A stretch of DNA of 64,000 bases from Mycolicibacterium agri (GTDB lineage Bacteria > Actinomycetota > Actinomycetes > Mycobacteriales > Mycobacteriaceae), in assembly GCF_002553505.1 (NCBI RefSeq), contig NZ_PDCP01000016.1:1-64000 (forward strand), read 5' to 3'. Under the pieces are notes generated by a model. That model saw only the letters and a program-made list of their open reading frames with translations, was not told the DNA's origin and searched no databases. This document shows, piece after piece, positions 56,644 to 64,000 of this stretch; within the stretch, counting starts at the first letter, position 1; every line of letters begins with the position of its first letter. The position numbers and the translations under genes were made by a program.

Positions 56644-56675
56644 ACTTTTCCGCCCAAACGTTGGTTTCGGCGTAA
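56644..56675 (+). repeat. 32-bp palindromic repeat, copy B
   Basis: Inverted copy of the 55677-55708 repeat with three mismatches. Its arms TTCCGCCCAAAC and GTTTCGGCGTAA pair at 10 of 12 positions. It lies 14 bases downstream of the recR stop and 65 bases upstream of the DUF559-like gene start. Relative to gatD and recR, both copies read the same way, so they may be terminators; relative to the DUF559 gene, they flank it. Confidence 0.8.
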
Positions 56676-56689
56676 AAGGAGGGGCCGGC

Positions 56690-57301
56690 TCAGGTGAGCG
56701 CGCGGCGGCCCGACAGCGCGCGCCCCAGCGTCAGCTCGTCGGCGAATTCCAGATCCCCGCCCATCGGCAGGCCCGACGCGATACGGGTCACCGTCAGGCC
56801 GGGAATGTCGCGCAGCATCCGCACCAGATAGGTGGCCGTCGCCTCCCCCTCGGTGTTCGGGTCGGTCGCGATGATCACCTCGGTGACGTCGACGCCGTCG
56901 ACGCGTTCGCCAATTCTGTTGAGCAGCTCGCGAATACGCAGTTGCTCCGGCCCCACACCGGAGAGCGGATCCAGCGCTCCGCCCAGCACGTGATAGCGAC
57001 CGCGGAACTCACGGGTGCGTTCGACGGCCTGCACATCCTTGGGCTCCTCGACCACGCACACCAGCGACGCGTCGCGGCGCGGGTCGCTGCAGATGCGACA
57101 GCGGTCCTCGTCGGAGACGTTGCCGCACACCGCGCAGAACTTCACCCCGTCGCGGACCTTGTTCAGCACCGCCACCAGCCGGTCGATGTCGGGCGGCTCG
57201 ACGGACAACAGGTGAAACGCGATGCGCTGCGCGCTCTTCGGGCCGATGCCCGGCAGCTTGCCCAGCTCGTCGATCAGATCCTGAACCGGTCCCTCGAACA
57301 A
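56690..57301 (-). CDS. recR: recombination mediator RecR
   Basis: A 203-residue protein starting at TTG 57301, immediately after the ybaB stop. [20 protein letters not shown] is the helix-hairpin-helix, [16 protein letters not shown] the zinc finger and [20 protein letters not shown] with [20 protein letters not shown] the TOPRIM domain. It loads RecA on single-stranded DNA with RecO/RecF. Corresponds to Rv3715c. Confidence 0.95.
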   Translation of the reverse strand: MFEGPVQDLIDELGKLPGIGPKSAQRIAFHLLSVEPPDIDRLVAVLNKVRDGVKFCAVCGNVSDEDRCRICSDPRRDASLVCVVEEPKDVQAVERTREFRGRYHVLGGALDPLSGVGPEQLRIRELLNRIGERVDGVDVTEVIIATDPNTEGEATATYLVRMLRDIPGLTVTRIASGLPMGGDLEFADELTLGRALSGRRALT

Positions 57302-57634
57302 TTACAGCCCCGGAATGCCCAACTCACCCATGCCACCGGCCAGCGGCCCCAGCCGCTCCTGGGCCAGCAGCGTGACCTGGCGCGCCGCATCGGCGTGCGC
57401 ACCGACGATCAGATCCTGCAAAGTTTCCACGTCGTCGGGGTCGACGACCTTGCGGTCGATCGACACGCCCACGACCTCGCCGCTGCCCTTCATCGTGACC
57501 TGCACCAGACCTCCGCCGGCCTGGCCGTGCACTTCGGTGTTGGCCAGTTGCTCCTGGGCCTCCATCAACTTCTGTTGCACCTGTTGCGCCTGTGCGAGCA
57601 GCGCCGACATGTCGGGCTGGCCTCCGGGTTGCAT
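57302..57634 (-). CDS. ybaB: YbaB/EbfC nucleoid-associated protein
   Basis: A 110-residue protein starting at ATG 57634. [20 protein letters not shown] is the N-terminal coiled coil and [20 protein letters not shown] the core beta sheet, both typical of YbaB/EbfC, which binds DNA as a dimer. It directly precedes recR, the standard arrangement. Corresponds to Rv3716c. Confidence 0.93.
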   Translation of the reverse strand: MQPGGQPDMSALLAQAQQVQQKLMEAQEQLANTEVHGQAGGGLVQVTMKGSGEVVGVSIDRKVVDPDDVETLQDLIVGAHADAARQVTLLAQERLGPLAGGMGELGIPGL

Positions 57635-57743
57635 GGCGGTCCCCTTGCGTCTCGGTTACTACCTGGTCTCGACTTGGTTTCGCTCGCTGGCACGCGGCGG
57701 TTTGGTCTTCCAAGCCTAGACGCCCACGGGCTACGTTGACGCG

Positions 57744-58496
57744 GTGCACGTGCCAGCCACCCTGCGTGTCGGCGCGACCGCGGCTGCCTGCCTGCTGATC
57801 GCGGCGTCGACGCTTGCCAGCCCGGCGTCCGCCGCCCCCGCCAACATCGCGGGCATGATCGTCTTCCTCGACCCCGGGCACAACGGCGCCAACGACAGCT
57901 CCATCAGCCGCCAGGTGCCCACCGGCCGCGGCGGCACCAAGAACTGCCAGGAAAGCGGCACCTCGACCAACGACGGCTATCCCGAGCACTCCTTCACCTG
58001 GGAAACCACGCTGCGGATCCGCCAGGCATTGACGGGCCTCGGCGTGCGCACCGCGATGTCGCGCGGCAACGACACCGGCCTGGGCCCCTGCGTCGACGAA
58101 CGCGCCGCGATGGCCAACGCGCTCAAGCCCAACGCGATCGTCAGCATCCACGCCGACGGCGGGCCGCCGACCGGCCGCGGATTCCACGTGCTGTACTCCT
58201 CGCCGCCGCTCAACCAGGTCCAGGCAGGCCCGTCGGTGCAGTTCGCGCAGATCATGCGTGACCAGTTGCGGGCATCCGGGCTGGTGCCCTCGACCTACGT
58301 CGGCACCGACGGCCTCAACCCGCGCTCCGACATCGCGGGCCTGAACCTGGCGCAGTACCCGTCGGTCCTCGTCGAGCTGGGCAACATGAAAAACCCCGCC
58401 GACGCCGCCCTGATCACCACCCCTGAGGGCAGGCAGAAGTACGCCGACGCCGTCGTCCGCGGAATCGCGGGCTTCCTCGGCGTGCAGCGCCGCTGA
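57744..58496 (+). CDS. N-acetylmuramoyl-L-alanine amidase (Ami1/Rv3717 type)
   Basis: A 250-residue exported enzyme starting at GTG 57744. Signal peptide with cleavage near residue 30 (SASA). The zinc ligands are His46 (FLDPGHNGAND), Glu81 (GYPEHSFTWE) and His136 (IVSIHADGGPPT), with the catalytic Glu in SVLVELGNMKNPADAAL. It cleaves the MurNAc-L-Ala bond of peptidoglycan in daughter-cell separation. Two cysteines (NCQESG, GPCVDE) probably form a disulfide. It converges with the SRPBCC gene. Confidence 0.93.
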   Translation: MHVPATLRVGATAAACLLIAASTLASPASAAPANIAGMIVFLDPGHNGANDSSISRQVPTGRGGTKNCQESGTSTNDGYPEHSFTWETTLRIRQALTGLGVRTAMSRGNDTGLGPCVDERAAMANALKPNAIVSIHADGGPPTGRGFHVLYSSPPLNQVQAGPSVQFAQIMRDQLRASGLVPSTYVGTDGLNPRSDIAGLNLAQYPSVLVELGNMKNPADAALITTPEGRQKYADAVVRGIAGFLGVQRR

Positions 58497-58940
58497 TCAG
58501 CTGCTGCTTTCGACGGCCTTCTTCAGGTTGGCCAGCACCTCGCCCTGAATCTTCTTCAGCCCCAACGGTGCGAACGTCTTCTCGAAGAAGCCGCCGATGC
58601 CACCTGCGCCCTGCCACGACGTCTTCACGGTGACCGACGAGCCCGAACCCGCCGGGGCGACGGTCCAGTTGGTGACCATCGAACTGTTGGCGTCCTTTTC
58701 GATGACGGTGTGCCCGGCAACGTCGACGTTGGCCTTCACATCGCGCACCCGCGTCTTGGTGGCCTGCAACTTCCACGCGGCGACCGTGCCAGCGCCTTGC
58801 CCGCCCTCGAGCACCTGGTAGTCGCGGTAGTGCTCCGACAGGATCTTCGGACGCACCGTTGTGTAATCCGCCACAGCCGCCAGCACCTTGTCCGGTGCGG
58901 CGTCGATCAAGACACTGCTTGACGCACTGACCTGTCCCAT
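58497..58940 (-). CDS. SRPBCC (polyketide cyclase-like) family protein
   Basis: A 147-residue protein starting at ATG 58940 (MGQVSASSSVLIDAAPDKVL). The opening strand, VADYTTVRPKILSEHYRDYQ and VTVKTSWQGAGGIGGFFEKT fit the START/SRPBCC hydrophobic-pocket fold. It has no catalytic motif and may bind lipids or other hydrophobic ligands. Corresponds to Rv3718c. Its stop abuts the amidase stop (TGA/TCA). Confidence 0.85.
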   Translation of the reverse strand: MGQVSASSSVLIDAAPDKVLAAVADYTTVRPKILSEHYRDYQVLEGGQGAGTVAAWKLQATKTRVRDVKANVDVAGHTVIEKDANSSMVTNWTVAPAGSGSSVTVKTSWQGAGGIGGFFEKTFAPLGLKKIQGEVLANLKKAVESSS

Positions 58941-59013
58941 TAGGAAAACCTTCCCGTCGTGTAGTGCGCGTAGTGCGGTCGCATCGGTTGCACCCGCGGA
59001 CTAGCGTATATGC

Positions 59014-60402
59014 GTGTCTGTTCCTGCAACTGACGCATGGGCCGCGCATTCCGCCGGGGTGCGGCGGCTCCTCGCCAGCTACCGTGCCATCCCGCCGTCG
59101 GCCACCGTTCGCCTGGCCAAACCGACCTCAAATCTGTTCCGCGCCCGCGCCAAGAGCAACGTCAAGGGCCTCGACGTCTCGGGTCTGACCGGCGTCATCG
59201 AAGTCGACCCCGACGCCCGCACCGCCGACGTCGCTGGCATGTGCACCTATGAGAATCTGGTGGCCGCGACGTTGCCCTACGGGCTTTCGCCGCTGGTGGT
59301 TCCGCAGCTTAAGACCATCACGCTCGGCGGTGCGGTCACCGGTCTCGGCATCGAGTCGGCGTCGTTCCGCAACGGCCTGCCGCACGAGTCGGTGCTGGAG
59401 ATGGACATCCTCACCGGCACCGGCGATGTCGTCACCGCGTCACCGGACAAGCACTCCGACCTGTACAGGGCGTTTCCGAATTCCTATGGCACGCTGGGCT
59501 ATTCGGTCCGGCTGAAGATCGAGCTGGAAACCGTGAAGCCGTTCGTCGCGCTGCGGCATCTGCGGTTCAATTCGGTGCCTGCGCTGATCGCGGCGATGGA
59601 CCGGATCATCGAAACCGGCGGCCTCGACGGCGCAACCGTCGACTACCTGGACGGCGTGGTGTTCAGCGCCGACGAGAGCTATCTGTGCGTGGGCGTGCAG
59701 ACGGCCACCCCCGGCCCGGTCAGCGACTACACCGGCCAGCAGATCTACTACCGCTCGATTCAGCACGACGGCGCCGACGGGGCCGAGAAGCATGACCGGC
59801 TCACCATCCACGACTACCTGTGGCGGTGGGACACCGACTGGTTCTGGTGCTCGCGGGCGTTCGGCGCGCAGAACCCGAAGATCAGGCGGCTGTGGCCGCG
59901 CCGCTACCGGCGCAGCAGCATCTACTGGAAGATGATCGCGCTCGACCAGCGCTTCAACATCGCCGACCGGATCGAGAAGCGCAACGGTCGGCCCCCGCGC
60001 GAGCGCGTCGTGCAGGACATCGAGGTGCCGATCGAGCGCTGCGCCGAGTTTGTCGACTGGTTCCTGGCGAATGTGCCGATCGAGCCGATCTGGCTGTGCC
60101 CGCTACGGCTTCGTGACCACGCCGGGTGGCCGCTGTATCCGCTGCGGTCCGACCACACCTACGTCAACGTGGGTTTCTGGTCCTCGGTGCCGGTCGGGCC
60201 GGAGGAAGGTCACACCAACAAGCTGATCGAACGCAAGGTCAGCGAACTAGATGGTCACAAATCGCTGTATTCGGACTCGTTTTATTCACCGGAGGAGTTC
60301 GATCAACTCTATGGCGGGGAAGCCTATAAAACCGTAAAGAAGACCTACGACCCAGATTCACGTCTCCTCGACCTGTATGCGAAGGCGGTGCAACGACGAT
60401 GA
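59014..60402 (+). CDS. FAD-binding oxidoreductase (possible fatty-acyl reductase partner of the Cfa-family enzyme)
   Basis: A 462-residue protein starting at GTG 59014. The FAD_binding_4 domain has VIEVDPDARTADVAGMCTYE, VPQLKTITLGGAVTGLGIES and SSFRNGLPHESVLEMDILTG at about residues 60-150, like DIMINUTO/24-sterol reductase-type flavoproteins. It overlaps the methyltransferase gene as ATGA. In the tuberculostearate pathway a Cfa-like enzyme adds a methylene and an FAD enzyme (BfaA/TmsA) reduces it; this pair could do the same on an unknown acyl chain. Corresponds to Rv3719. Confidence 0.85.
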   Translation: MSVPATDAWAAHSAGVRRLLASYRAIPPSATVRLAKPTSNLFRARAKSNVKGLDVSGLTGVIEVDPDARTADVAGMCTYENLVAATLPYGLSPLVVPQLKTITLGGAVTGLGIESASFRNGLPHESVLEMDILTGTGDVVTASPDKHSDLYRAFPNSYGTLGYSVRLKIELETVKPFVALRHLRFNSVPALIAAMDRIIETGGLDGATVDYLDGVVFSADESYLCVGVQTATPGPVSDYTGQQIYYRSIQHDGADGAEKHDRLTIHDYLWRWDTDWFWCSRAFGAQNPKIRRLWPRRYRRSSIYWKMIALDQRFNIADRIEKRNGRPPRERVVQDIEVPIERCAEFVDWFLANVPIEPIWLCPLRLRDHAGWPLYPLRSDHTYVNVGFWSSVPVGPEEGHTNKLIERKVSELDGHKSLYSDSFYSPEEFDQLYGGEAYKTVKKTYDPDSRLLDLYAKAVQRR

Positions 60403-61715
60403 CGACATTCCGGGAACACGCGACGCATGCGTCCACGGCCAAAAAGCTGACGCTGGCCGAGATCCTCGAGATCTTCGCCGCGGGTCAACTGCCGCTGAAG
60501 TTCACTGCCTACGACGGGAGTTCGGCCGGCCCCGAGGACGCCACGATGGGTCTGGACCTGCGCACGCCGCGAGGCACCACGTATCTGGCCACCGCGCCTG
60601 GCGATCTCGGCTTGGCGCGGGCGTACGTCGCAGGTGATTTGGAGCCCTACGGCGTGCATCCCGGCGACCCGTACGAGTTGCTCAAGTCGCTGTCAGACAA
60701 GATGGAGTTCAAGCGTCCGCCGGCGCGGGTGCTGGCCAACATCATCCGCTCGATCGGCTTCGAGCATCTCAAGCCGATCGCGCCGCCTCCGCAGGAAGCG
60801 CTCCCCCGCTGGCGTCGTATTGCAGAAGGCCTGCGGCACAGCAAGACTCGCGACGCCGAGGCCATCCACCACCACTACGACGTTTCCAACACCTTCTACG
60901 AGTGGGTGCTGGGCCCGTCGATGACCTACACCTGCGCGTGCTATCCACACCCCGATGCCACGCTCGAGGAGGCGCAGGACAACAAGTACCGGCTGGTGTT
61001 CGAGAAGTTGCGCCTCAAGCCGGGCGATCGGCTGCTCGACGTGGGCTGCGGCTGGGGCGGCATGGTGCGGTATGCGGCCCGCCATGGCGTCAAGGCGATC
61101 GGCGTGACGCTGTCGCGGGAGCAGGCGATCTGGGCGCAGAAGGCCATCGCCCAGGAAGGCCTGACCGACCTCGCCGAGGTCCGGCACGGCGACTACCGCG
61201 ACGTCATCGAGACCGGCTTTGACGCCGTGTCGTCGATCGGGTTGACCGAGCACGTCGGCGTGCACAACTACCCGTCGTACTTCAACTTTTTGCAGTCGAA
61301 GTTGCGCACGGGCGGCCTGCTGCTGAACCACTGCATCACCCGCCCGGACAACAAGCACCACGCCACCGCGGGCGGTTTCATCGACCGCTACGTCTTCCCG
61401 GACGGCGAACTGACCGGATCCGGCCGCATCATCACCGAGGCGCAGGACGTCGGGCTGGAGGTGGTGCACGAGGAGAACCTGCGCCACCACTACGCGATGA
61501 CGCTGCGCGACTGGTGCCGCAACCTCGTCGAACACTGGGACGAGGCCGTCGAGGAGGTCGGCCTGCCTACCGCCAAGGTGTGGGGTCTCTACATGGCCGG
61601 CTCGCGGCTGGGCTTCGAAACCAATGTGGTTCAGCTGCACCAGGTGCTGGCGGTCAAGCTCGGTAAGAGCGGCGACGACGGCGACCTGCCGCTGCGGCCG
61701 TGGTGGACGCCGTAA
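60399..61715 (+). CDS. cyclopropane-fatty-acyl-phospholipid synthase family methyltransferase
   Basis: A 438-residue SAM-dependent enzyme starting at ATG 60399. The SAM motif is RLLDVGCGWGGMVRYAARHG at about residues 208-227; HHHYDVSNTFYEWVLGPSMT and SIGLTEHVGVHNYPSYFNFL are Cfa-family segments. It probably methylates or cyclopropanates an unsaturated acyl chain at the membrane. The coupled FAD gene upstream suggests a two-step methyl-branch formation. Corresponds to Rv3720. Confidence 0.9.
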   Translation: MTTFREHATHASTAKKLTLAEILEIFAAGQLPLKFTAYDGSSAGPEDATMGLDLRTPRGTTYLATAPGDLGLARAYVAGDLEPYGVHPGDPYELLKSLSDKMEFKRPPARVLANIIRSIGFEHLKPIAPPPQEALPRWRRIAEGLRHSKTRDAEAIHHHYDVSNTFYEWVLGPSMTYTCACYPHPDATLEEAQDNKYRLVFEKLRLKPGDRLLDVGCGWGGMVRYAARHGVKAIGVTLSREQAIWAQKAIAQEGLTDLAEVRHGDYRDVIETGFDAVSSIGLTEHVGVHNYPSYFNFLQSKLRTGGLLLNHCITRPDNKHHATAGGFIDRYVFPDGELTGSGRIITEAQDVGLEVVHEENLRHHYAMTLRDWCRNLVEHWDEAVEEVGLPTAKVWGLYMAGSRLGFETNVVQLHQVLAVKLGKSGDDGDLPLRPWWTP

Positions 61716-61726
61716 GCCCGTCGGCC

Positions 61727-63595
61727 TCAGCCGCCGTCGATGCGGCGCGCGCCGAGTTCGTTCTGCAGTAGCTCCAGCGCGGCCTCTTCGGGGTCGCGCC
61801 GCGAGGTCTCGCCGGTGTCGTTGCCTGCCTCGGCCAGCATGTCGGCTTCCTCGTCGGGGGCTATCTCGGGACCCGGCGCCGACGCGGGGGCCGTCGCCTC
61901 CGTCGCCGAGCCCACCTCGAAGCGCACCTTCAAGCCGACGCCGAGCGCGTCTTTGAGCGCTTCCTCGACGACCTCGGCGTTGCGGGCCTCGTTGAGCCGC
62001 TTGGCCAATGGCGCCGACTCGTGGTTGAACATCAGTGTTCCGCCGTCGACCGTGCGCACCACCGCACCGGCCAGCATCACTGCCAGCGACCGGCTGCGCT
62101 CGCGCACCTTGTCCAGCACCGTGGACCACTGCCTGCGGATCGCCGCGGCGTCGGGTGCACCGGCTTGCGGAGCGACGGTCGCGCTCGGGGGCGCCTCGAC
62201 GACGGGGTCCGACGGCGGCCGCACCGGAGGTGGCGATGACGGGGGTTCCGGCTCCGGCGCGCGGGCGGCGGGCCTTGGCGGCGACGGTTGTGTGGGCGGC
62301 GGTTGCGTCGGCGCCGACGGTTGCTGCGGTGCCGGCGGTTGCTGCGACGTCTGCTGCGGGGTCGCCTTGCTTTTGCGGGTGAACTGCTTGGCCGGTGGCG
62401 GTGCAGCTGTGCCCGCCGCGGCGGCGTCACCGGGGATCGCCATGTCCAGTCGGGCCTCGATGCGCTCAATTCGTTGCAGCAGAGCCGATTCCGTGTCGCT
62501 GGCTGACGGCAGCAGCAGCCGCGCGCACACCACCTCGAGCAGCAGCCGGGGCGCGGTGGCGCCGCGCATCTCGCCGAGGCCGGCGTGCACCACCTCGGCG
62601 TAGCGGGTCAGTGTGCCCGCGCCGATGCGGGCGGCCTGGTCGCGCATACGTTCCAGAACATCGCCGGGCGCGTCGACGACACCGCGGGCGGCGGCGTCGG
62701 GCACGGCCTGCAGAACGATCAGGTCGCGGAAGCGTTCGAGCAGATCGGTGGCGAACCGGCGCGGGTCGTGCCCGACGTCGATGACCGCTTCGACCGATGC
62801 GAACAGCGCCGCGGCGTCGCCTGCGGCCAGCGCGTCGACGGCGTCGTCGATCAGTGCGACGTCGGTAGCGCCCAGCAGCGCCAGCGCCCGCGGGTAGGCG
62901 ACGTGATTGCCTTCGGCGCCTGCCAGCAGTTGGTCGAGCACCGAGAGCGTGTCGCGCGGCGAGCCGCCGCCGGCGCGGATGACCAGCGGGTAGACCGTCT
63001 CGTCGACCTCGACGCCCTCCTGCTCGCAGATGCGTTCCAGCAGTGCGCGCATGGTGCGCGGGGCCAGCAGTCGGAACGGGTAGTGGTGCGTGCGCGAGCG
63101 GATGGTCGGCAGCACCTTCTCCGGCTCGGTGGTCGCGAACACGAAGATCAGGTGCTCCGGCGGCTCCTCGACGATCTTCAGCAGCGCGTTGAAGCCGGCC
63201 GTCGTGACCATGTGCGCCTCGTCGACGATGAAGATGCGATACCGCGACTGCGCGGGCGCATAGAACGCGCGGTCGCGAAGCTCGCGGGTGTCGTCGACGC
63301 CGCCGTGGCTGGCCGCGTCGAGTTCGACGACGTCGACGCTGCCGGGCCCGTTCGGCGCCAGCGCCACACACGAGTCGCACACGCCGCACGGCGTCGGCGT
63401 CGGGCCCTGCACGCAATTCAGCGAGCGCGCCAGGATCCGCGCCGACGACGTTTTCCCGCAGCCGCGCGGCCCGGAGAACAGGTACGCGTGGTTGATGCGA
63501 CCGGCCGCAAGCGCGGTGCACAGCGGCTCGGTGACGTGCTCCTGACCAACCACGTCCGCGAAGGTTGCCGGTCGGTACTTGCGGTAGAGCGCCAC
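61727..63595 (-). CDS. dnaX: DNA polymerase III gamma/tau subunit
   Basis: A 622-residue clamp-loader ATPase starting at GTG 63595 (VALYRKYRPATFADVVGQEH). Walker A is LFSGPRGCGKTSSARILARS, the zinc cysteines are in CVQGPTPTPCGVCDSC, Walker B is IFIVDEAHMVTTAGFNALLK, and PTIRSRTHHYPFRL is the SRC-type sensor. A Pro/Gln-rich linker at about 410-480 precedes the tau C-terminal domain. Corresponds to Rv3721c (dnaZX). It runs in the opposite sense to the methyltransferase, with 11 bases between stops. Confidence 0.96.
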   Translation of the reverse strand: MALYRKYRPATFADVVGQEHVTEPLCTALAAGRINHAYLFSGPRGCGKTSSARILARSLNCVQGPTPTPCGVCDSCVALAPNGPGSVDVVELDAASHGGVDDTRELRDRAFYAPAQSRYRIFIVDEAHMVTTAGFNALLKIVEEPPEHLIFVFATTEPEKVLPTIRSRTHHYPFRLLAPRTMRALLERICEQEGVEVDETVYPLVIRAGGGSPRDTLSVLDQLLAGAEGNHVAYPRALALLGATDVALIDDAVDALAAGDAAALFASVEAVIDVGHDPRRFATDLLERFRDLIVLQAVPDAAARGVVDAPGDVLERMRDQAARIGAGTLTRYAEVVHAGLGEMRGATAPRLLLEVVCARLLLPSASDTESALLQRIERIEARLDMAIPGDAAAAGTAAPPPAKQFTRKSKATPQQTSQQPPAPQQPSAPTQPPPTQPSPPRPAARAPEPEPPSSPPPVRPPSDPVVEAPPSATVAPQAGAPDAAAIRRQWSTVLDKVRERSRSLAVMLAGAVVRTVDGGTLMFNHESAPLAKRLNEARNAEVVEEALKDALGVGLKVRFEVGSATEATAPASAPGPEIAPDEEADMLAEAGNDTGETSRRDPEEAALELLQNELGARRIDGG

Positions 63596-63851
63596 GCTCA
63601 GCAGGCTACCGATCCGCACCGACGGGCCGCGTGCCAGCACCGCCTACCGCCAGGACACCGCCGGGATCTACCGCGAGCCCGTGCGTGACCTCCCCAACTT
63701 CCCGTTTGTGAATCTGGCGACGGTTTGCGCCCGATTTGCGTCGCTGCTCGCACAATTGGCGCGCAGCGGGGCCTGTGGACGACGTTCCCACTGTGGATGG
63801 CGCGCGATCGCGGCACCCAATTCGTCGGTCGCCGCGCGCACCGTACGGGCC
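63596..63851. other. intergenic region between dnaX and the second DUF559-type gene
   Basis: This 256-base stretch separates two divergent genes. I see no tRNA and no match to the conserved loop of the signal recognition particle RNA that lies near dnaX in some actinobacteria. No strong palindrome was found. It must hold both promoters. Confidence 0.5.
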
Positions 63852-64000
63852 ATGACCAAGTTGCAGTCGCCGTTTGTCGGCGCGGAAGCATTGTCGAGCG
63901 GGATCATCGCCGAGCGGGCCATGCGTCGCCAGTACGAGCCGCTGTACCCGGGCATCTACGTGCCGCGCGGTGCCGCGGTGTCGGCGCAGATGCGGGCGCG
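63852..64000 (+). CDS. second AbiEi/DUF559-like protein, N-terminal fragment
   Basis: Open from ATG 63852 to the window edge (MTKLQSPFVGAEALSSGIIA, then AERAMRRQYEPLYPGIYVPR). It aligns with the start of the protein at 55655-56578 (VFLGREALGDGLPRHELRRW, then YRPIFRGVYVPKTAVPTL), sharing the basic residue-rich stretch before G-(V/I)-Y-V-P. It is therefore a paralogue with its nuclease domain outside the window. Confidence 0.75.
   Translation, partial: MTKLQSPFVGAEALSSGIIAERAMRRQYEPLYPGIYVPRGAAVSAQMRA

Noticed and set aside
63596..63851. Possible signal recognition particle RNA or tRNA beside dnaX
   Set aside because: No conserved SRP RNA loop and no tRNA cloverleaf could be found.

Overview
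The window is GC-rich chromosomal DNA of a rapidly growing mycobacterium (Mycolicibacterium-like). From memory, its gene order follows the M. tuberculosis block Rv3688c to Rv3721c: YqeY, the MoxR/DUF58 group, SpoIIM, RDD, glpK, the five ergothioneine genes, asd-ask, leuA, dnaQ, murT-gatD, recR-ybaB, an amidase and dnaX. Between these conserved blocks lie accessory inserts that M. tuberculosis lacks at these places.

Layout. 1-7298: end of a YqeY gene, a SIMPL protein, a tightly coupled five-gene envelope operon (PGY-repeat membrane protein, DUF4129, DUF4350, MoxR ATPase, DUF58) and a SpoIIM-like membrane protein. 7344-14367: an accessory catabolic locus with a SsuABC/TauABC-type ABC importer, an aconitase-superfamily hydro-lyase in two subunits (LeuC/LeuD-like), an isocitrate lyase/PEP-mutase family lyase and an IclR regulator with a near-perfect operator. 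14480-22499: RDD protein, small membrane proteins, TetR, AraC and two PadR regulators, a carotenoid oxygenase and an aldo/keto reductase; several promoters here carry clear palindromes. 22548-28131: glpK, a methyltransferase, a dispanin-like protein, an MBL-fold hydrolase and a glutamate-cysteine-ligase-family enzyme with a small secreted protein. 28135-33485: egtEDCBA, complete and translationally coupled. 33608-38329: secreted PknH-type sensor domain protein, Ohr, a furA-katA pair (monofunctional catalase), a proline-rich membrane protein and a PAS-ANTAR protein.

38334-52349: DUF4185 protein, asd and ask, then an insert with a nitroreductase, an Ntn hydrolase and a six-gene operon for glutamyl-amine metabolism (type III glutamine synthetase/GmaS-like, three MgsABC-like glutamate-synthase modules, an FAD amine oxidase and an XRE-cupin regulator) with GlnR-like boxes upstream. 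leuA follows with a Leu-codon leader peptide. 52330-64000: a TetR-like fragment, dnaQ, murT-gatD, a DUF559/AbiEi-like gene bracketed by inverted copies of a 32-bp repeat, recR-ybaB, an Ami1-type amidase, an SRPBCC protein, an FAD oxidoreductase coupled to a Cfa-family methyltransferase, dnaX, and the start of a second DUF559-type gene.

The most promising under-described items are the importer/hydro-lyase/lyase/IclR locus, the compact GmaS-MgsABC-FAD oxidase operon, the leuA leader, and the repeat-bracketed DUF559 gene. No tRNA, rRNA, CRISPR array, insertion sequence or prophage was seen, and no gap between genes exceeds 300 bases.
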